DNA of 64,000 nt, from positions 16,235 to 80,234 of the forward strand of contig CAIVZR010000090.1 of assembly GCA_903910445.1 (NCBI GenBank). Direction: 5' to 3'. Below the pieces are notes generated by a model that had not been told where the DNA came from, did not search any database, and worked only from the letters and a program-made list of their open reading frames with translations. Numbering within the stretch: the stretch's first letter is position 1; each line of letters begins with the position of its first letter. Both the position numbers and the translations under genes were made by a program. Shown here in pieces: positions 8,811 through 17,664 of this stretch. Source of the stretch: an uncultured Bacteroidota bacterium (GTDB lineage Bacteria > Bacteroidota > Bacteroidia > UKL13-3).

Positions 8811-9437
8811 ATGAAATTTTTATTCTCCATTAGTTTCATTTTGCTGATGCTCTCTGGTTGGGCCTTTCCACCCGATAGCACTGCTATTTATCATAAGGTA
8901 GTTTCGGGTGAAACATTGCCAGGCATCGCTAAGAAATACCATGTGAAGGAATCGCAAATCAAGCAGTGGAATAAACTCACCTCCCCCAATTTGTTTATTG
9001 CTCAACGATTGATTGTTGGTTATAAACATAATCCTCAACAACAAATTGTTGCTGAGAATATGTCACAAGCCGATTCATTGAGGAAGGTAGCAGCCAACAA
9101 ACCCAAGGTGACGCCTCCAGTTGTAAAGCCCAAAGTACCGGAAAAGCTAGCACCTCCCAAAGCGCCAGTGGAAGTGGTTTCCAACGGTCTCGCCTCATGG
9201 AGCAATAATATTACACCAACGAATCAATATGCAGCACTTTTTAATGGAGCACCCGAAGGAACCATTATCAAAGTGACATGCACTAGCACCAACAAGGCTG
9301 TGTATGTAAAAGTAATTGGATTAATTACTGATGCATATCCGGCAGATAATATAATAATAATGACTAAAATTGCTGCAGATAAGCTCGGCGTTACCGATCA
9401 GGATTTTGAATGTAGTCTGAGCTTCACAAAAGAGTAA
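8811..9437 (+). CDS. LysM protein with RlpA-like C-terminal domain
   Basis: About 208 residues: a signal peptide (MKFLFSISF to WAFP), one LysM repeat (YHKVVSGETLPGIAKKYHV to LIVGY), a proline/lysine-rich linker, and a C-terminal domain resembling the RlpA double-psi beta-barrel (NGLASW, APEGTIIKVT, VYVKVIG, IAADKLGV). LysM binds peptidoglycan; RlpA-type domains can be lytic transglycosylases. The catalytic Asp of classical RlpA is not obvious, so this is more likely a wall-binding protein than an enzyme. The next gene begins 8 bp after its stop. Confidence 0.8.
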   Translation: MKFLFSISFILLMLSGWAFPPDSTAIYHKVVSGETLPGIAKKYHVKESQIKQWNKLTSPNLFIAQRLIVGYKHNPQQQIVAENMSQADSLRKVAANKPKVTPPVVKPKVPEKLAPPKAPVEVVSNGLASWSNNITPTNQYAALFNGAPEGTIIKVTCTSTNKAVYVKVIGLITDAYPADNIIIMTKIAADKLGVTDQDFECSLSFTKE

Positions 9438-9445
9438 GAAGGTAC

Positions 9446-10714
9446 ATGCTTCAAAAATATTTTAATGCGAAAAGTTTTTTTTTATTGGGTGGATGCTTCT
9501 TAGCATTTGGAATTCCATGTGATGGTTTGTTGCGTGGCATGGAGAATACGGGGTTGATGTGTTTGCTCTTTTCGGCCATTCTCAACTACAAGAATTACAA
9601 ACTTTCTTCACTCTATCAGCCTATCAACCTCTTGTTTATGGCCTTGTTCGTGCTTTGTGTATTTGGTTATTTTTATACTAATTGTATCGATAATTTAAAT
9701 AACAAAACAGGATTGAAGGTTTTGTTTCTGCTCTTTCCAATTGCCTTTTCGCAAACGCCATCCTTTACCGATTTCGCGCGTCGTCTCTTTATAGGCATCT
9801 TCGTACTTGTTACAGCGATCCTTGCCATGCTCACCATGATTGATTATGCTCGACATTTCGAAGAATATAATATTCTCATCCAACAGTCGAAGCCCATTGA
9901 AATTATTGGTGGCACCATGCATATTTATTTTAGTATGATGCTGGCCCTGAGTGTGTTTTTAGGATTGCATTTGATTCAAAAGAATTTCAAAATCATTTTA
10001 ACCACCACCTTTGACAAACTCTTATTCGTTGCCATTATCATCAATATTATTGCGCTGCATGTATTGAGTGCACGTACCGGACTCATGTCGTTTTATGCCG
10101 CCTTGGTAATAATTTTATTACGACATACCATTATTACTCGCAAGTATAAAACCCTCATTGGGGGCTTGTTTGCGATAATTGCCTTCCCACTGGTGATGTA
10201 TTTCTCGGTGGCTTCTGTAAAGAACCGTATCGATAATACCTTCGACGACTTGAACAGATATTTTAGTAACGAATATGTAGGTTATTATTCCATCTCCGGC
10301 AGATTTGAGACGTGGAAAGTGGCCATGCATATCTTCGAGGATCATCCAATTTTTGGGGTAGGAAGTGGCGATTTGCAACAGGATATCGAATCACAATATC
10401 TAATAGATGGCACAAGGCTCATGCGTGAAGAAACTTTACCGAATTGTCACAATCAATATATTGAAACCCTGGCAGCCCATGGCATCATTGGATTTGCAGT
10501 ATTCATTTCCATCCTCATCCTAATGATTGGGATGGTGAAAAAACTACCTCGAAATAATTATTTGATGCTGGCCTTCGTTAGCTTGTTTATGGTGGGCTTT
10601 AGTGTGGAGAGCCTCATCGAACGTGAAGCAGGCATTACCCTCTTCCTGTTTTTCTTCTACCTTATTCGTAATACTGCCTACGATTCGGAGATGAACACTT
10701 CGGTGGCTCCATAA
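9446..10714 (+). CDS. O-antigen ligase/polymerase-like membrane protein
   Basis: A 422-residue polytopic membrane protein with about ten hydrophobic segments. The large periplasmic loop has the Wzy_C-type pattern FGVGSGDL followed by CHNQYIETLAAHGIIG, characteristic of O-antigen ligase-like glycosyltransferases (WaaL/Wzy family). Such proteins join or polymerise undecaprenyl-linked glycans on the periplasmic side. It is not inside a recognisable polysaccharide cluster, so the glycan is unknown. It shares a likely transcript with the LysM gene, and its last 37 bp overlap the end of the convergent Smr gene. Confidence 0.82.
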   Translation: MLQKYFNAKSFFLLGGCFLAFGIPCDGLLRGMENTGLMCLLFSAILNYKNYKLSSLYQPINLLFMALFVLCVFGYFYTNCIDNLNNKTGLKVLFLLFPIAFSQTPSFTDFARRLFIGIFVLVTAILAMLTMIDYARHFEEYNILIQQSKPIEIIGGTMHIYFSMMLALSVFLGLHLIQKNFKIILTTTFDKLLFVAIIINIIALHVLSARTGLMSFYAALVIILLRHTIITRKYKTLIGGLFAIIAFPLVMYFSVASVKNRIDNTFDDLNRYFSNEYVGYYSISGRFETWKVAMHIFEDHPIFGVGSGDLQQDIESQYLIDGTRLMREETLPNCHNQYIETLAAHGIIGFAVFISILILMIGMVKKLPRNNYLMLAFVSLFMVGFSVESLIEREAGITLFLFFFYLIRNTAYDSEMNTSVAP

Positions 10715-11625
10715 CCAAATTCATCGGTAGGGGCATCTTTTATTTCTTTGACGTGTGTATTGGTTTTAAGCACTTTCACTATCTCATTCTTCAATTTTAA
10801 ATTACCTACGCCATGAATGAAAGTTACCTTCTTCATTCCCGCTGCCATCGCATCTTCTAAGTTCTTTTCAAAATACTTCAACTGCGCTTGCAAAGTTTCT
10901 TGCTTGGTTAACTGGGTATAGTTATTATGAATTTTGTCGATATGTAAGTCGATGATAGCAAGGGGCGCTTTGATAGCCGCAGCGGTAGTTTCCGCCACTT
11001 CCGCCCTGGGCTGGAAGGTGGCCAGTTTCTGAATCGCTTCTTCATTCAATGCCTCATTTATTAAAAACAGATAACCTTGCTTTTGTAGGATGGGCGTAGC
11101 TCTCAGGTGTTTGAAAAAACGGGAGGCAGGCACTTGCAGGTTCTTCACCACGGGCGACCAGGCAGTTTGTTCAGGCTTAATCAATACCTGAAAATTAAAT
11201 TCAGGCCAAATAGCAAACTGATCCATTGCTAATTTATCAACGCTCTTATAATCGAAGGCATCTACCATGGCAAAGAATTTCGGTGTTAGCTGTTGGTCTT
11301 TGGTGGTATAGTAATTTACAAAAACACGTTGGTTGGTATGGTTGATGAAATACAATTCCATTTGCTGATCGTTGAGCTGTACAAACGATGCATAAAGGTT
11401 TTCATCGAAGCCTTTGTCGGCAGTCTTTATTTCCACCACGGCCGTTGTTGCTGCGGTATTACTAAAATCTTCAAACGATATTTTTACAATCTGTCCAATC
11501 AAAACGGGAATCTCAAAATCATTATCAACCGTTACGCCCACCATCTCATTACTGAGGATTGCCGACACGATACCATCCATGTTTTCGTTTACAAATCGAA
11601 CCTTATCTCCAATACTAAATTTCAT
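10678..11625 (-). CDS. DUF2027-Smr domain protein
   Basis: A 315-residue protein. It has an N-terminal SH3-like segment (GDKVRFVNENMDGIV) typical of DUF2027, a beta-rich middle, and a C-terminal Smr domain (about 225-315) with IDLHIDKI and the FIHGVGNLKLKNEI loop. Smr domains in MutS2-type proteins are endonucleases acting on branched DNA or on RNA in collided ribosomes. The role of this Bacteroidota-specific DUF2027-Smr architecture is not established. It lacks the MutS ATPase. The 3' end overlaps the convergent ligase-like gene by 37 bp. Confidence 0.85.
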   Translation of the reverse strand: MKFSIGDKVRFVNENMDGIVSAILSNEMVGVTVDNDFEIPVLIGQIVKISFEDFSNTAATTAVVEIKTADKGFDENLYASFVQLNDQQMELYFINHTNQRVFVNYYTTKDQQLTPKFFAMVDAFDYKSVDKLAMDQFAIWPEFNFQVLIKPEQTAWSPVVKNLQVPASRFFKHLRATPILQKQGYLFLINEALNEEAIQKLATFQPRAEVAETTAAAIKAPLAIIDLHIDKIHNNYTQLTKQETLQAQLKYFEKNLEDAMAAGMKKVTFIHGVGNLKLKNEIVKVLKTNTHVKEIKDAPTDEFGYGATEVFISES

Positions 11626-11687
11626 GGGTCAAAGGTAGTGCATATTTTCTGCGCGTATAATTCATTGTTAATTCCCGTTTAATAAGT

Positions 11688-11695
11688 AATCTTTG
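11688..11695 (+). promoter_or_regulatory. Putative -7 box of the HI0933-family gene
   Basis: AATCTTTG differs from TAnnTTTG at one position and ends 4 bp before the ATG at 11700, the same spacing as at 8806 and 42665. Confidence 0.4.
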
Positions 11696-11699
11696 CACC

Positions 11700-12911
11700 A
11701 TGGATATTGCCATTATTGGGGGAGGAGCCTCCGGATTTTTTTGTGCTTTGAATATTGCAATGCAGAGACCGGATGCGCAGATTACCATCTTTGAACGCAC
11801 TTCCACCTTATTGGGTAAGGTGCGAATCAGTGGTGGCGGGCGTTGTAATGTTACACATTCGTTATTTGATGCGATCGATTTGGTTAAGAAATATCCGCGT
11901 GGTGCTCGCGAAATGTTGAGCCCATTCATTAAATTCAATCCAGAAAATACTATCGAATGGTTTCGTCAGCGAGGCGTAACATTGAAGACAGAGCCCGACG
12001 GACGCATGTTTCCAGTGACGGATTCATCGGAGACCATCATCGAATGTTTTTTGAGAGAGGCTGAAAAATTGGGAATCCAAATATTGATGAATGCGGGAAT
12101 CACTCAAATTAAAAAAACAGAGCATGCCTTCGAGTTGCACACCAATACCCAGCGCTATCGATGCGATGCGGTGGTGGTAGCTGCCGGAGGAAATATCGCA
12201 GAAGACCTTAAAAATACATTATTGGTGATGGGGCATACCTTCGTCCCATCTGTCCCATCACTATTCACTTTTAATGTGCCCAAACATCCCATCAATAGCC
12301 TCATGGGTGTGAGTGTGCCCATGGCGTCAGTGAAGATTGCAGGCACCAAATTATTTGAAGAAGGGCCCGTATTGATTACCCATTGGGGATTTAGTGGGCC
12401 CGCGATTCTAAGACTTTCGGCTTGGGGTGCGCGTCATCTGGCATCAGTAAATTATGAGTTTAAGTTTATCATCAACTGGATTCAAGGAAGCACGCCAGAC
12501 TATATTTTTCAAGAGCTTTCCAACTATAAGCAATGGCATCAGCAAGCCAATATTTTAAATTCACCCATCGATATTCCGAAGCGATTGTGGAAGTTTTTTG
12601 TGAATGACACTGGAATCGACGATCATACCATTTGGCAAGCCGTTCCCAAGCACCTATTGCAAAAATTGGCAAGAAGGGTGAGTGTCGATGAATATGATGC
12701 ACGTGGTAAGACGACTTATAAAGATGAGTTCGTAACGGCAGGTGGGATTCAACTGAAGGAGCTCGACTTTAAAACCATGGAAAGCAAAATGGTTCCTGGA
12801 CTCTATTTCACTGGAGAGATTATTGATGTGGATGGCATCACTGGTGGCTTCAATTTCCAGAATGCCTGGACTACGGGCTGGCTGGCCGCAAATTCTTTGG
12901 CAATTAGCTAA
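11700..12911 (+). CDS. HI0933/YhiN family FAD-dependent oxidoreductase
   Basis: A 403-residue flavoprotein. The dinucleotide-binding motif IIGGGASGFF is at the N-terminus, followed by the family signature RISGGGRCNVTH near residue 45, GWGFSGPAIL-like HWGFSGPAIL in the middle, and a second FAD motif at the end (VPGLYFTGEIIDVDG with GGFNFQNAWTTG). Members are soluble NAD(P)/FAD oxidoreductases of uncertain substrate; YhiN of E. coli is uncharacterised. Length is normal. The start is fixed by the promoter box 4 bp upstream. Confidence 0.9.
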   Translation: MDIAIIGGGASGFFCALNIAMQRPDAQITIFERTSTLLGKVRISGGGRCNVTHSLFDAIDLVKKYPRGAREMLSPFIKFNPENTIEWFRQRGVTLKTEPDGRMFPVTDSSETIIECFLREAEKLGIQILMNAGITQIKKTEHAFELHTNTQRYRCDAVVVAAGGNIAEDLKNTLLVMGHTFVPSVPSLFTFNVPKHPINSLMGVSVPMASVKIAGTKLFEEGPVLITHWGFSGPAILRLSAWGARHLASVNYEFKFIINWIQGSTPDYIFQELSNYKQWHQQANILNSPIDIPKRLWKFFVNDTGIDDHTIWQAVPKHLLQKLARRVSVDEYDARGKTTYKDEFVTAGGIQLKELDFKTMESKMVPGLYFTGEIIDVDGITGGFNFQNAWTTGWLAANSLAIS

Positions 12912-12930
12912 AAAACCTCTTACAATTTAT

Positions 12931-12938
12931 TATTTTCG
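12931..12938 (+). promoter_or_regulatory. Putative -7 box of the Skp-like gene
   Basis: TATTTTCG fits the TAnnTTCG variant seen repeatedly in this window and ends 5 bp before the ATG at 12944. Confidence 0.45.
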
Positions 12939-12943
12939 CGCCT

Positions 12944-13558
12944 ATGAAAAATCTCTCTCTAATTCTGAATTTGGTATTGGCGGTTGCCGTTGGTGTACTA
13001 TTCTGGTTGCATTTTAAAGGAGGCAAAGGAACCGAGGCTACCAAGCATATTAACTTTGGTGATAAAAACATGCGCATTGCCTATGTGGATGTAGAAAAAA
13101 TTGATAGCAGCTATAAGTACATTACCGACAAGCGTAGCATCATGGAGAAAGAGGTAGAAGCAAGTCGTAACTCTTTGGCTTCAACAGAGCAATTGCTTAC
13201 TGCAGCACAAACTAAATTGCAGGAAGACGCATATAATTTGGAGAACAATGCCAATATCAGCATGACTGATAAATACAATAAACAAAAAGAATTGCAAGCG
13301 CGTTACGAAAAGTTTCAGCAAGACTATGCCGTATACCAACAACGCAAAGATGTTATGGAGCGCGAATTAGATGCTAAGATTCAGAACTTCAATAAGGCCA
13401 TGATGCAGAGCTTGGATAATAATATCAAGAAATACAATCTCGATCAGAAATACGATTATATTCTTACCAAACAACAAATGTTATTGGCCAACGATAGCCT
13501 CGATATCACCGAAGATATCTTGAATATGCTCAACCAAGAATATTTGGATTCTAAGTAG
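12944..13558 (+). CDS. OmpH/Skp family periplasmic chaperone
   Basis: A 204-residue protein with an N-terminal hydrophobic segment (about 5-22) acting as signal or anchor, then MRIAYVDVEKIDSSY, the typical first strand of OmpH/Skp. A long coiled-coil (about 60-170) follows, rich in Glu, Gln and Lys, and a short C-terminal helix. Skp forms a trimeric jellyfish-shaped chaperone for outer-membrane proteins in transit. It is preceded by a TATTTTCG box. Its last 8 bp overlap the convergent membrane-protein gene. Confidence 0.85.
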   Translation: MKNLSLILNLVLAVAVGVLFWLHFKGGKGTEATKHINFGDKNMRIAYVDVEKIDSSYKYITDKRSIMEKEVEASRNSLASTEQLLTAAQTKLQEDAYNLENNANISMTDKYNKQKELQARYEKFQQDYAVYQQRKDVMERELDAKIQNFNKAMMQSLDNNIKKYNLDQKYDYILTKQQMLLANDSLDITEDILNMLNQEYLDSK

Positions 13559-13946
13559 TTGATCGCTTCAAAATTATTGGAATAATTCCTCCAATGATTG
13601 TTGAAATGATACCTAAGCTAATCATCCATTGTGGATGATGGATTGTGAAGAAGTTTACCAATACTACGATTAAAAAGACCCCTACGGTGCCATAAGCCAT
13701 CTTTTTATGCGATGCCATCTGCAATGTCACAAGGCTACCTATTAAACAGGCTACCCCATAAGAAATTGCATTGGTCAATAGTAAATTATAAGGAAGGCTA
13801 TTGATATAGGCTTCAAAATCGGCTTTGGGTAAATTGGGAGCTGGAGGTGCTACTTGAAAGAAAGGAGGGATGGTGTTCTCAATCACCATCAATACTAAAA
13901 AGGCGGCCACGAGTCCAGCGAAAATGGCAAGTAAATTTTTATACAT
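13551..13946 (-). CDS. Small four-helix membrane protein, unknown function
   Basis: About 131 residues beginning MYKNLLAIFAGLVAAF, with four hydrophobic segments (about 4-24, 50-70, 80-100, 108-127) and an acidic-to-polar loop after the first (VAPPAPNLPKADFEAY). I do not recognise the family. The methionine at 13946 is preferred because it begins the first membrane helix directly; the upstream seven residues are polar. It stands alone, divergent from the GHMP kinase gene. Confidence 0.65.
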   Translation of the reverse strand: MYKNLLAIFAGLVAAFLVLMVIENTIPPFFQVAPPAPNLPKADFEAYINSLPYNLLLTNAISYGVACLIGSLVTLQMASHKKMAYGTVGVFLIVVLVNFFTIHHPQWMISLGIISTIIGGIIPIILKRSTT

Positions 13947-14020
13947 AATAGAACAGGTTGAAGGCAAATAAAAAGATTTTCACCGATTAGAAAAATTTAT
14001 TTTAATTCGAAGAACCGAAT

Positions 14021-15037
14021 ATGATCATAAGAAGCAAAGCCCCCTTACGTATTGGTCTCGCCGGAGGTGGTACCGATGTGAGTCCGTATAGTGATGTGTA
14101 TGGTGGTGCCATCCTCAATGCCACCATCAACCTTTTTGCCTACGCCACCCTCATCCCCCGTGAAGATGATACCGTAATTTTTAATGCAGTGGATAAGAAC
14201 GAAATAAAAACAACCACCCTGCAACAAATTGAAACATCGGGTGAATTGCAATTATTGCAAGGTGTTGCAAAATATATCATCGAAAATTTCGATACCAAAA
14301 TCACCGGATTTGAATTGAGCACCTTCGTAGATGCGCCTGCAGGAAGTGGACTGGGAACCTCTTCAACATTATGTGTGGCCATCATATCAGCCTTTGCCGA
14401 GTGGCTTAATTTGCCCTTGGGTGAATACGATATTGCTAAGCTGGCTTTCGAAATAGAGCGTAATTATTTGGGTATGGCTGGAGGTAAGCAAGATCAATAC
14501 GCTGCTACTTTTGGTGGATTCAATTTCATGGAATTCTCAGGTGAGAAAGTTATTGTGAATCCATTGCGCGTCAAACAAAAATACATCAACGAGTTAGAAA
14601 ATAATATTTTGTTGTACTATACTTCTACGTCTCGCTTGAGCAGTTCGATTATTGAAGAACAACAAAAAAATGTGAACTCTAAAAAAGATAAGAGCATCGA
14701 TGCCATGCACAAACTCAAGGAGCAAAGCGTCATGATGAAGGAGGCCATCCTCACCGGAAACCTTGATGTGATTGGCGAAATCCTGAATTTTGGATGGATG
14801 TTTAAGAAGCAGATGGCCGATGGAATTTCGAATACACGTATCGATGAAATTTATGAAACGGCTATTGCACATGGTGCCAGTGGTGGTAAAATAAGTGGTG
14901 CTGGCGGTGGTGGATTCATGATTTTTTATTGTCCGAAAAACACACGTTACCCTGTGATGCAAGCCCTGAAGTCGTTTGGGGGCGAATTCAAACGATTCCA
15001 ATTTGAAGAACACGGCGTAAGAAGCTGGAAAATTTAG
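14021..15037 (+). CDS. hddA: GHMP kinase, D-glycero-D-manno-heptose 7-phosphate kinase-like
   Basis: A 338-residue GHMP-superfamily kinase. The N-terminal RSKAPLRIGLAGGGTD, the glycine-rich ATP loop DAPAGSGLGTSST (about 107-119), and the C-terminal GKISGAGGGGFMIFYC are all present. The sequence follows HddA, which phosphorylates D-glycero-D-manno-heptose 7-phosphate on the way to GDP-heptose for surface polysaccharides; related fucose/sugar kinases cannot be excluded. The FKBP gene starts 11 bp after its stop, so the pair is probably cotranscribed. Confidence 0.8.
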   Translation: MIIRSKAPLRIGLAGGGTDVSPYSDVYGGAILNATINLFAYATLIPREDDTVIFNAVDKNEIKTTTLQQIETSGELQLLQGVAKYIIENFDTKITGFELSTFVDAPAGSGLGTSSTLCVAIISAFAEWLNLPLGEYDIAKLAFEIERNYLGMAGGKQDQYAATFGGFNFMEFSGEKVIVNPLRVKQKYINELENNILLYYTSTSRLSSSIIEEQQKNVNSKKDKSIDAMHKLKEQSVMMKEAILTGNLDVIGEILNFGWMFKKQMADGISNTRIDEIYETAIAHGASGGKISGAGGGGFMIFYCPKNTRYPVMQALKSFGGEFKRFQFEEHGVRSWKI

Positions 15038-15048
15038 TTAACCCTGAA

Positions 15049-15486
15049 ATGAGAAATATATTTTTAATTGTTTGTGCTACCCTGGTTTTATTTGGTTGTA
15101 AAAAGAAAAAAACCGATCGTGAAAAAATCGATGAATATATTGTTGCCAATAATTTGACGGGGCAATATACTTCAAGCGGATTATACTATACCGTGGATGT
15201 GCCAGGAACCGGTGGCAGCCCCGCTTTGAGCAATATTGTGAAAGTGGAATACGCTGGCTACCTCCTCGATGGAACCAAGTTTGATGCAACGAAAACAGGA
15301 GTCCCAATTGAGTTTGGCTTATCGCAAGTAATCGAAGGATGGCAGGAGGGAATTCCAAAATATCAAAAAGGAGGCAAAGGCAAACTCATCATACCAAGTG
15401 CTTTGGGCTATGGAAGCAGCTCTGCAGGAGATATCCCTTCCAATTCTGTTTTACTATTTGATGTTTATCTGGTTGACTGGAGATAA
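15049..15486 (+). CDS. FKBP-type peptidyl-prolyl isomerase lipoprotein
   Basis: A 145-residue protein with a lipoprotein signal (VLFGC, lipidated Cys at residue 17) followed by a lysine-rich stretch. The FKBP domain (about 40-145) shows NIVKVEYAGYLLDG, VIEGWQEGIPKYQKGG, IPSALGYGS and the ending SVLLFDVYLVD. It should catalyse cis-trans prolyl isomerisation at the membrane, probably assisting folding of exported proteins. Complete and of normal length for a short FKBP lipoprotein. Confidence 0.9.
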   Translation: MRNIFLIVCATLVLFGCKKKKTDREKIDEYIVANNLTGQYTSSGLYYTVDVPGTGGSPALSNIVKVEYAGYLLDGTKFDATKTGVPIEFGLSQVIEGWQEGIPKYQKGGKGKLIIPSALGYGSSSAGDIPSNSVLLFDVYLVDWR

Positions 15487-15533
15487 AATCCGTCCTATTG
15501 TTTTTAAAAATCTTACTGCAGTTTTTTTGATTT

Positions 15534-17660
15534 ATGATTGAATTCTCCTCAGGAATTAGTTTGCAAATGCAAATTGGTATCCATCAAGTGAAGCAAGCCC
15601 TGAAGCTGTTCTCAGAAGGGGCTACCATTCCATTTATTGCACGTTACCGAAAAGATGTAACGGGTAATTTAGATGAGGTGCAGCTCTTGAAAATAATGGA
15701 ACTGGCCAAAGAAGCACAAGAGCTTGCCAATAGAAAAACCTATATATTAAAAACCATTGAAGAGGCTGGTCAGTTGACGCCTCAATTAAAGAAGTCTATT
15801 GAAGAGGCCAATAATATCACCCTCCTGGAAGATTTATTTCTACCCTATAAACCCAAGCGCAAAACACGGGCGAGCATTGCCAGGGAGCGAGGATTAGAAC
15901 CTTTGGCACAACTCATCAAAAAGCAAACACGTATAGAAGTTTTGCAGGAAGCAAAAAAGTATTTGAGTAAAGATTTACCAACGGTTGAACTGGTGCTCGC
16001 AGGTGCAAGAGATATCATTGCGGAAGAGATGAGCGAACATGCAGCCTTGCGCAATACCATGCGTAATTTATATCAGCGGGAAGCCATCATTCAAAGTAAG
16101 ATGGTGAATGGTAAAGAAACAGAAGGAGCGAAGTACCGCGATTATTTTTCATTCACCGAATCCCTTTCAAAAATCCCATCACACCGAATGCTCGCCATCT
16201 TCAGAGGGGAGGAGGAAGGGGTCTTGCGATTGGGCATCGAGCCCAGTGAGGAGCGTGCTCATTTTTTAATGGAGCGTGAATTTTTATTCGGGAATAATGA
16301 GTCGGCAGCACAAATGAAACTGGCTATCAAAGATTCGTATAAGCGCTTATTGCAGCCTTCCTTGGAGAATGAATTTAGGCAAACATTAAAGACCAGGGCA
16401 GATGAAGAAGCGATTCAGGTATTCGCCGAAAACCTTCGTCAACTCTTGCTTTCATCGCCACTTGGAAGTAAAAAAGTAATGGCCATCGACCCAGGGTATC
16501 GGTCGGGTTGTAAGGTGGTTTGTCTAGACGAAAATGGGAACCTGAAACATACCTCTCTTATTTTCATTCACGAAAAAAACCATAAGCTCAACGAAGCCGA
16601 ACATTCAATTCGAACATGGGTTCATGAATATCAAACTGAAGCATTTGCTATTGGTAATGGCACGGCGGGCAGAGAAACACAGCAATTTATTCAGTCACTG
16701 CAATTAAATATTCCGGTGTTCATGGTAAATGAAGATGGGGCTTCTATCTATTCCGCATCGGCTATTGGCAGGGAAGAATTTCCTGATCATGATTTGACAG
16801 TGCGTGGTGCCGTAAGTATTGGCAGGCGCCTGATGGATCCATTGGCGGAGCTGGTGAAGCTCGATCCTAAAAGTATTGGGGTAGGGCAATATCAGCATGA
16901 TGTGGCGCAAAACCGATTGAAGGAACGACTCGATCAAACGGTGGAGCATTGCGTGAATAAGGTGGGCGTAAATTTGAATACTGCAAGTAAGCATCTGTTG
17001 AGTTATGTGAGTGGCATTGGGCCGGTGCTCGCAGAAAATATTGTGAACTACAGAGCAGAAAATGGAAATTTCACACAAAGAAAACAACTCTTGAAAGTGC
17101 CTCGTTTAGGCCCAAAAGTTTATGAGCAATGTGCAGGGTTCTTAAAAATCCCACAGAGTAAAAACCCGCTAGACCATAGCACCGTGCATCCCGAAGCCTA
17201 TCCGCTGGTGGAGCGCATGGCCACCGATTTGGGATTGAAGCTGGAGCAATTAATTTGCAATGAGAAAGAGATTTCGAGTATTAAAATTTCTCAATATGCT
17301 GATGAGAAAATTGGGGTGCATTCCATTCAGGATATCCTCACCGAGCTGCGCAAACCTGGACTCGATCCGCGCTCTGAGGTGCAGCTTTTTGAGTTTGCCA
17401 AGATTTATAAAATAGAAGATGTAGCGGTAGGGATGATGGTTCCTGGATTGGTAACCAACCTCACCCGCTTCGGTGCCTTCGTAGATATTGGTGTGAAGCA
17501 AGATGGCATGGTACATATTTCAGAGATTGCCAATCATTATATCACCGATCCCAATCAGGTATTGAAACTCAATCAGGCCATGATGGTTAAAGTGCTGGAG
17601 GTAGATTTAGTAAGAAAGAGAATCAGCTTATCCATCAAACAAGCAAATACAAAACAATAA
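15534..17660 (+). CDS. tex: Tex family RNA-binding transcription accessory protein
   Basis: A 708-residue protein. Order of domains: N-terminal helical Tex region with IPFIARYRKDVTGNLDE, a YqgF/RNase H-like domain (VMAIDPGYRSGCKVV near 320), helix-hairpin-helix segments (LSYVSGIGPVLAENIVNY near 490), and a C-terminal S1 RNA-binding domain (GMMVPGLVTNLTRFGAFVDIG near 640). Tex binds nucleic acids and influences transcription; in Bacteroidota its detailed role is not known. Full length. Its stop lies 4 bp from the end of the convergent amidotransferase gene. Confidence 0.93.
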   Translation: MIEFSSGISLQMQIGIHQVKQALKLFSEGATIPFIARYRKDVTGNLDEVQLLKIMELAKEAQELANRKTYILKTIEEAGQLTPQLKKSIEEANNITLLEDLFLPYKPKRKTRASIARERGLEPLAQLIKKQTRIEVLQEAKKYLSKDLPTVELVLAGARDIIAEEMSEHAALRNTMRNLYQREAIIQSKMVNGKETEGAKYRDYFSFTESLSKIPSHRMLAIFRGEEEGVLRLGIEPSEERAHFLMEREFLFGNNESAAQMKLAIKDSYKRLLQPSLENEFRQTLKTRADEEAIQVFAENLRQLLLSSPLGSKKVMAIDPGYRSGCKVVCLDENGNLKHTSLIFIHEKNHKLNEAEHSIRTWVHEYQTEAFAIGNGTAGRETQQFIQSLQLNIPVFMVNEDGASIYSASAIGREEFPDHDLTVRGAVSIGRRLMDPLAELVKLDPKSIGVGQYQHDVAQNRLKERLDQTVEHCVNKVGVNLNTASKHLLSYVSGIGPVLAENIVNYRAENGNFTQRKQLLKVPRLGPKVYEQCAGFLKIPQSKNPLDHSTVHPEAYPLVERMATDLGLKLEQLICNEKEISSIKISQYADEKIGVHSIQDILTELRKPGLDPRSEVQLFEFAKIYKIEDVAVGMMVPGLVTNLTRFGAFVDIGVKQDGMVHISEIANHYITDPNQVLKLNQAMMVKVLEVDLVRKRISLSIKQANTKQ

Positions 17661-17664
17661 ATAT

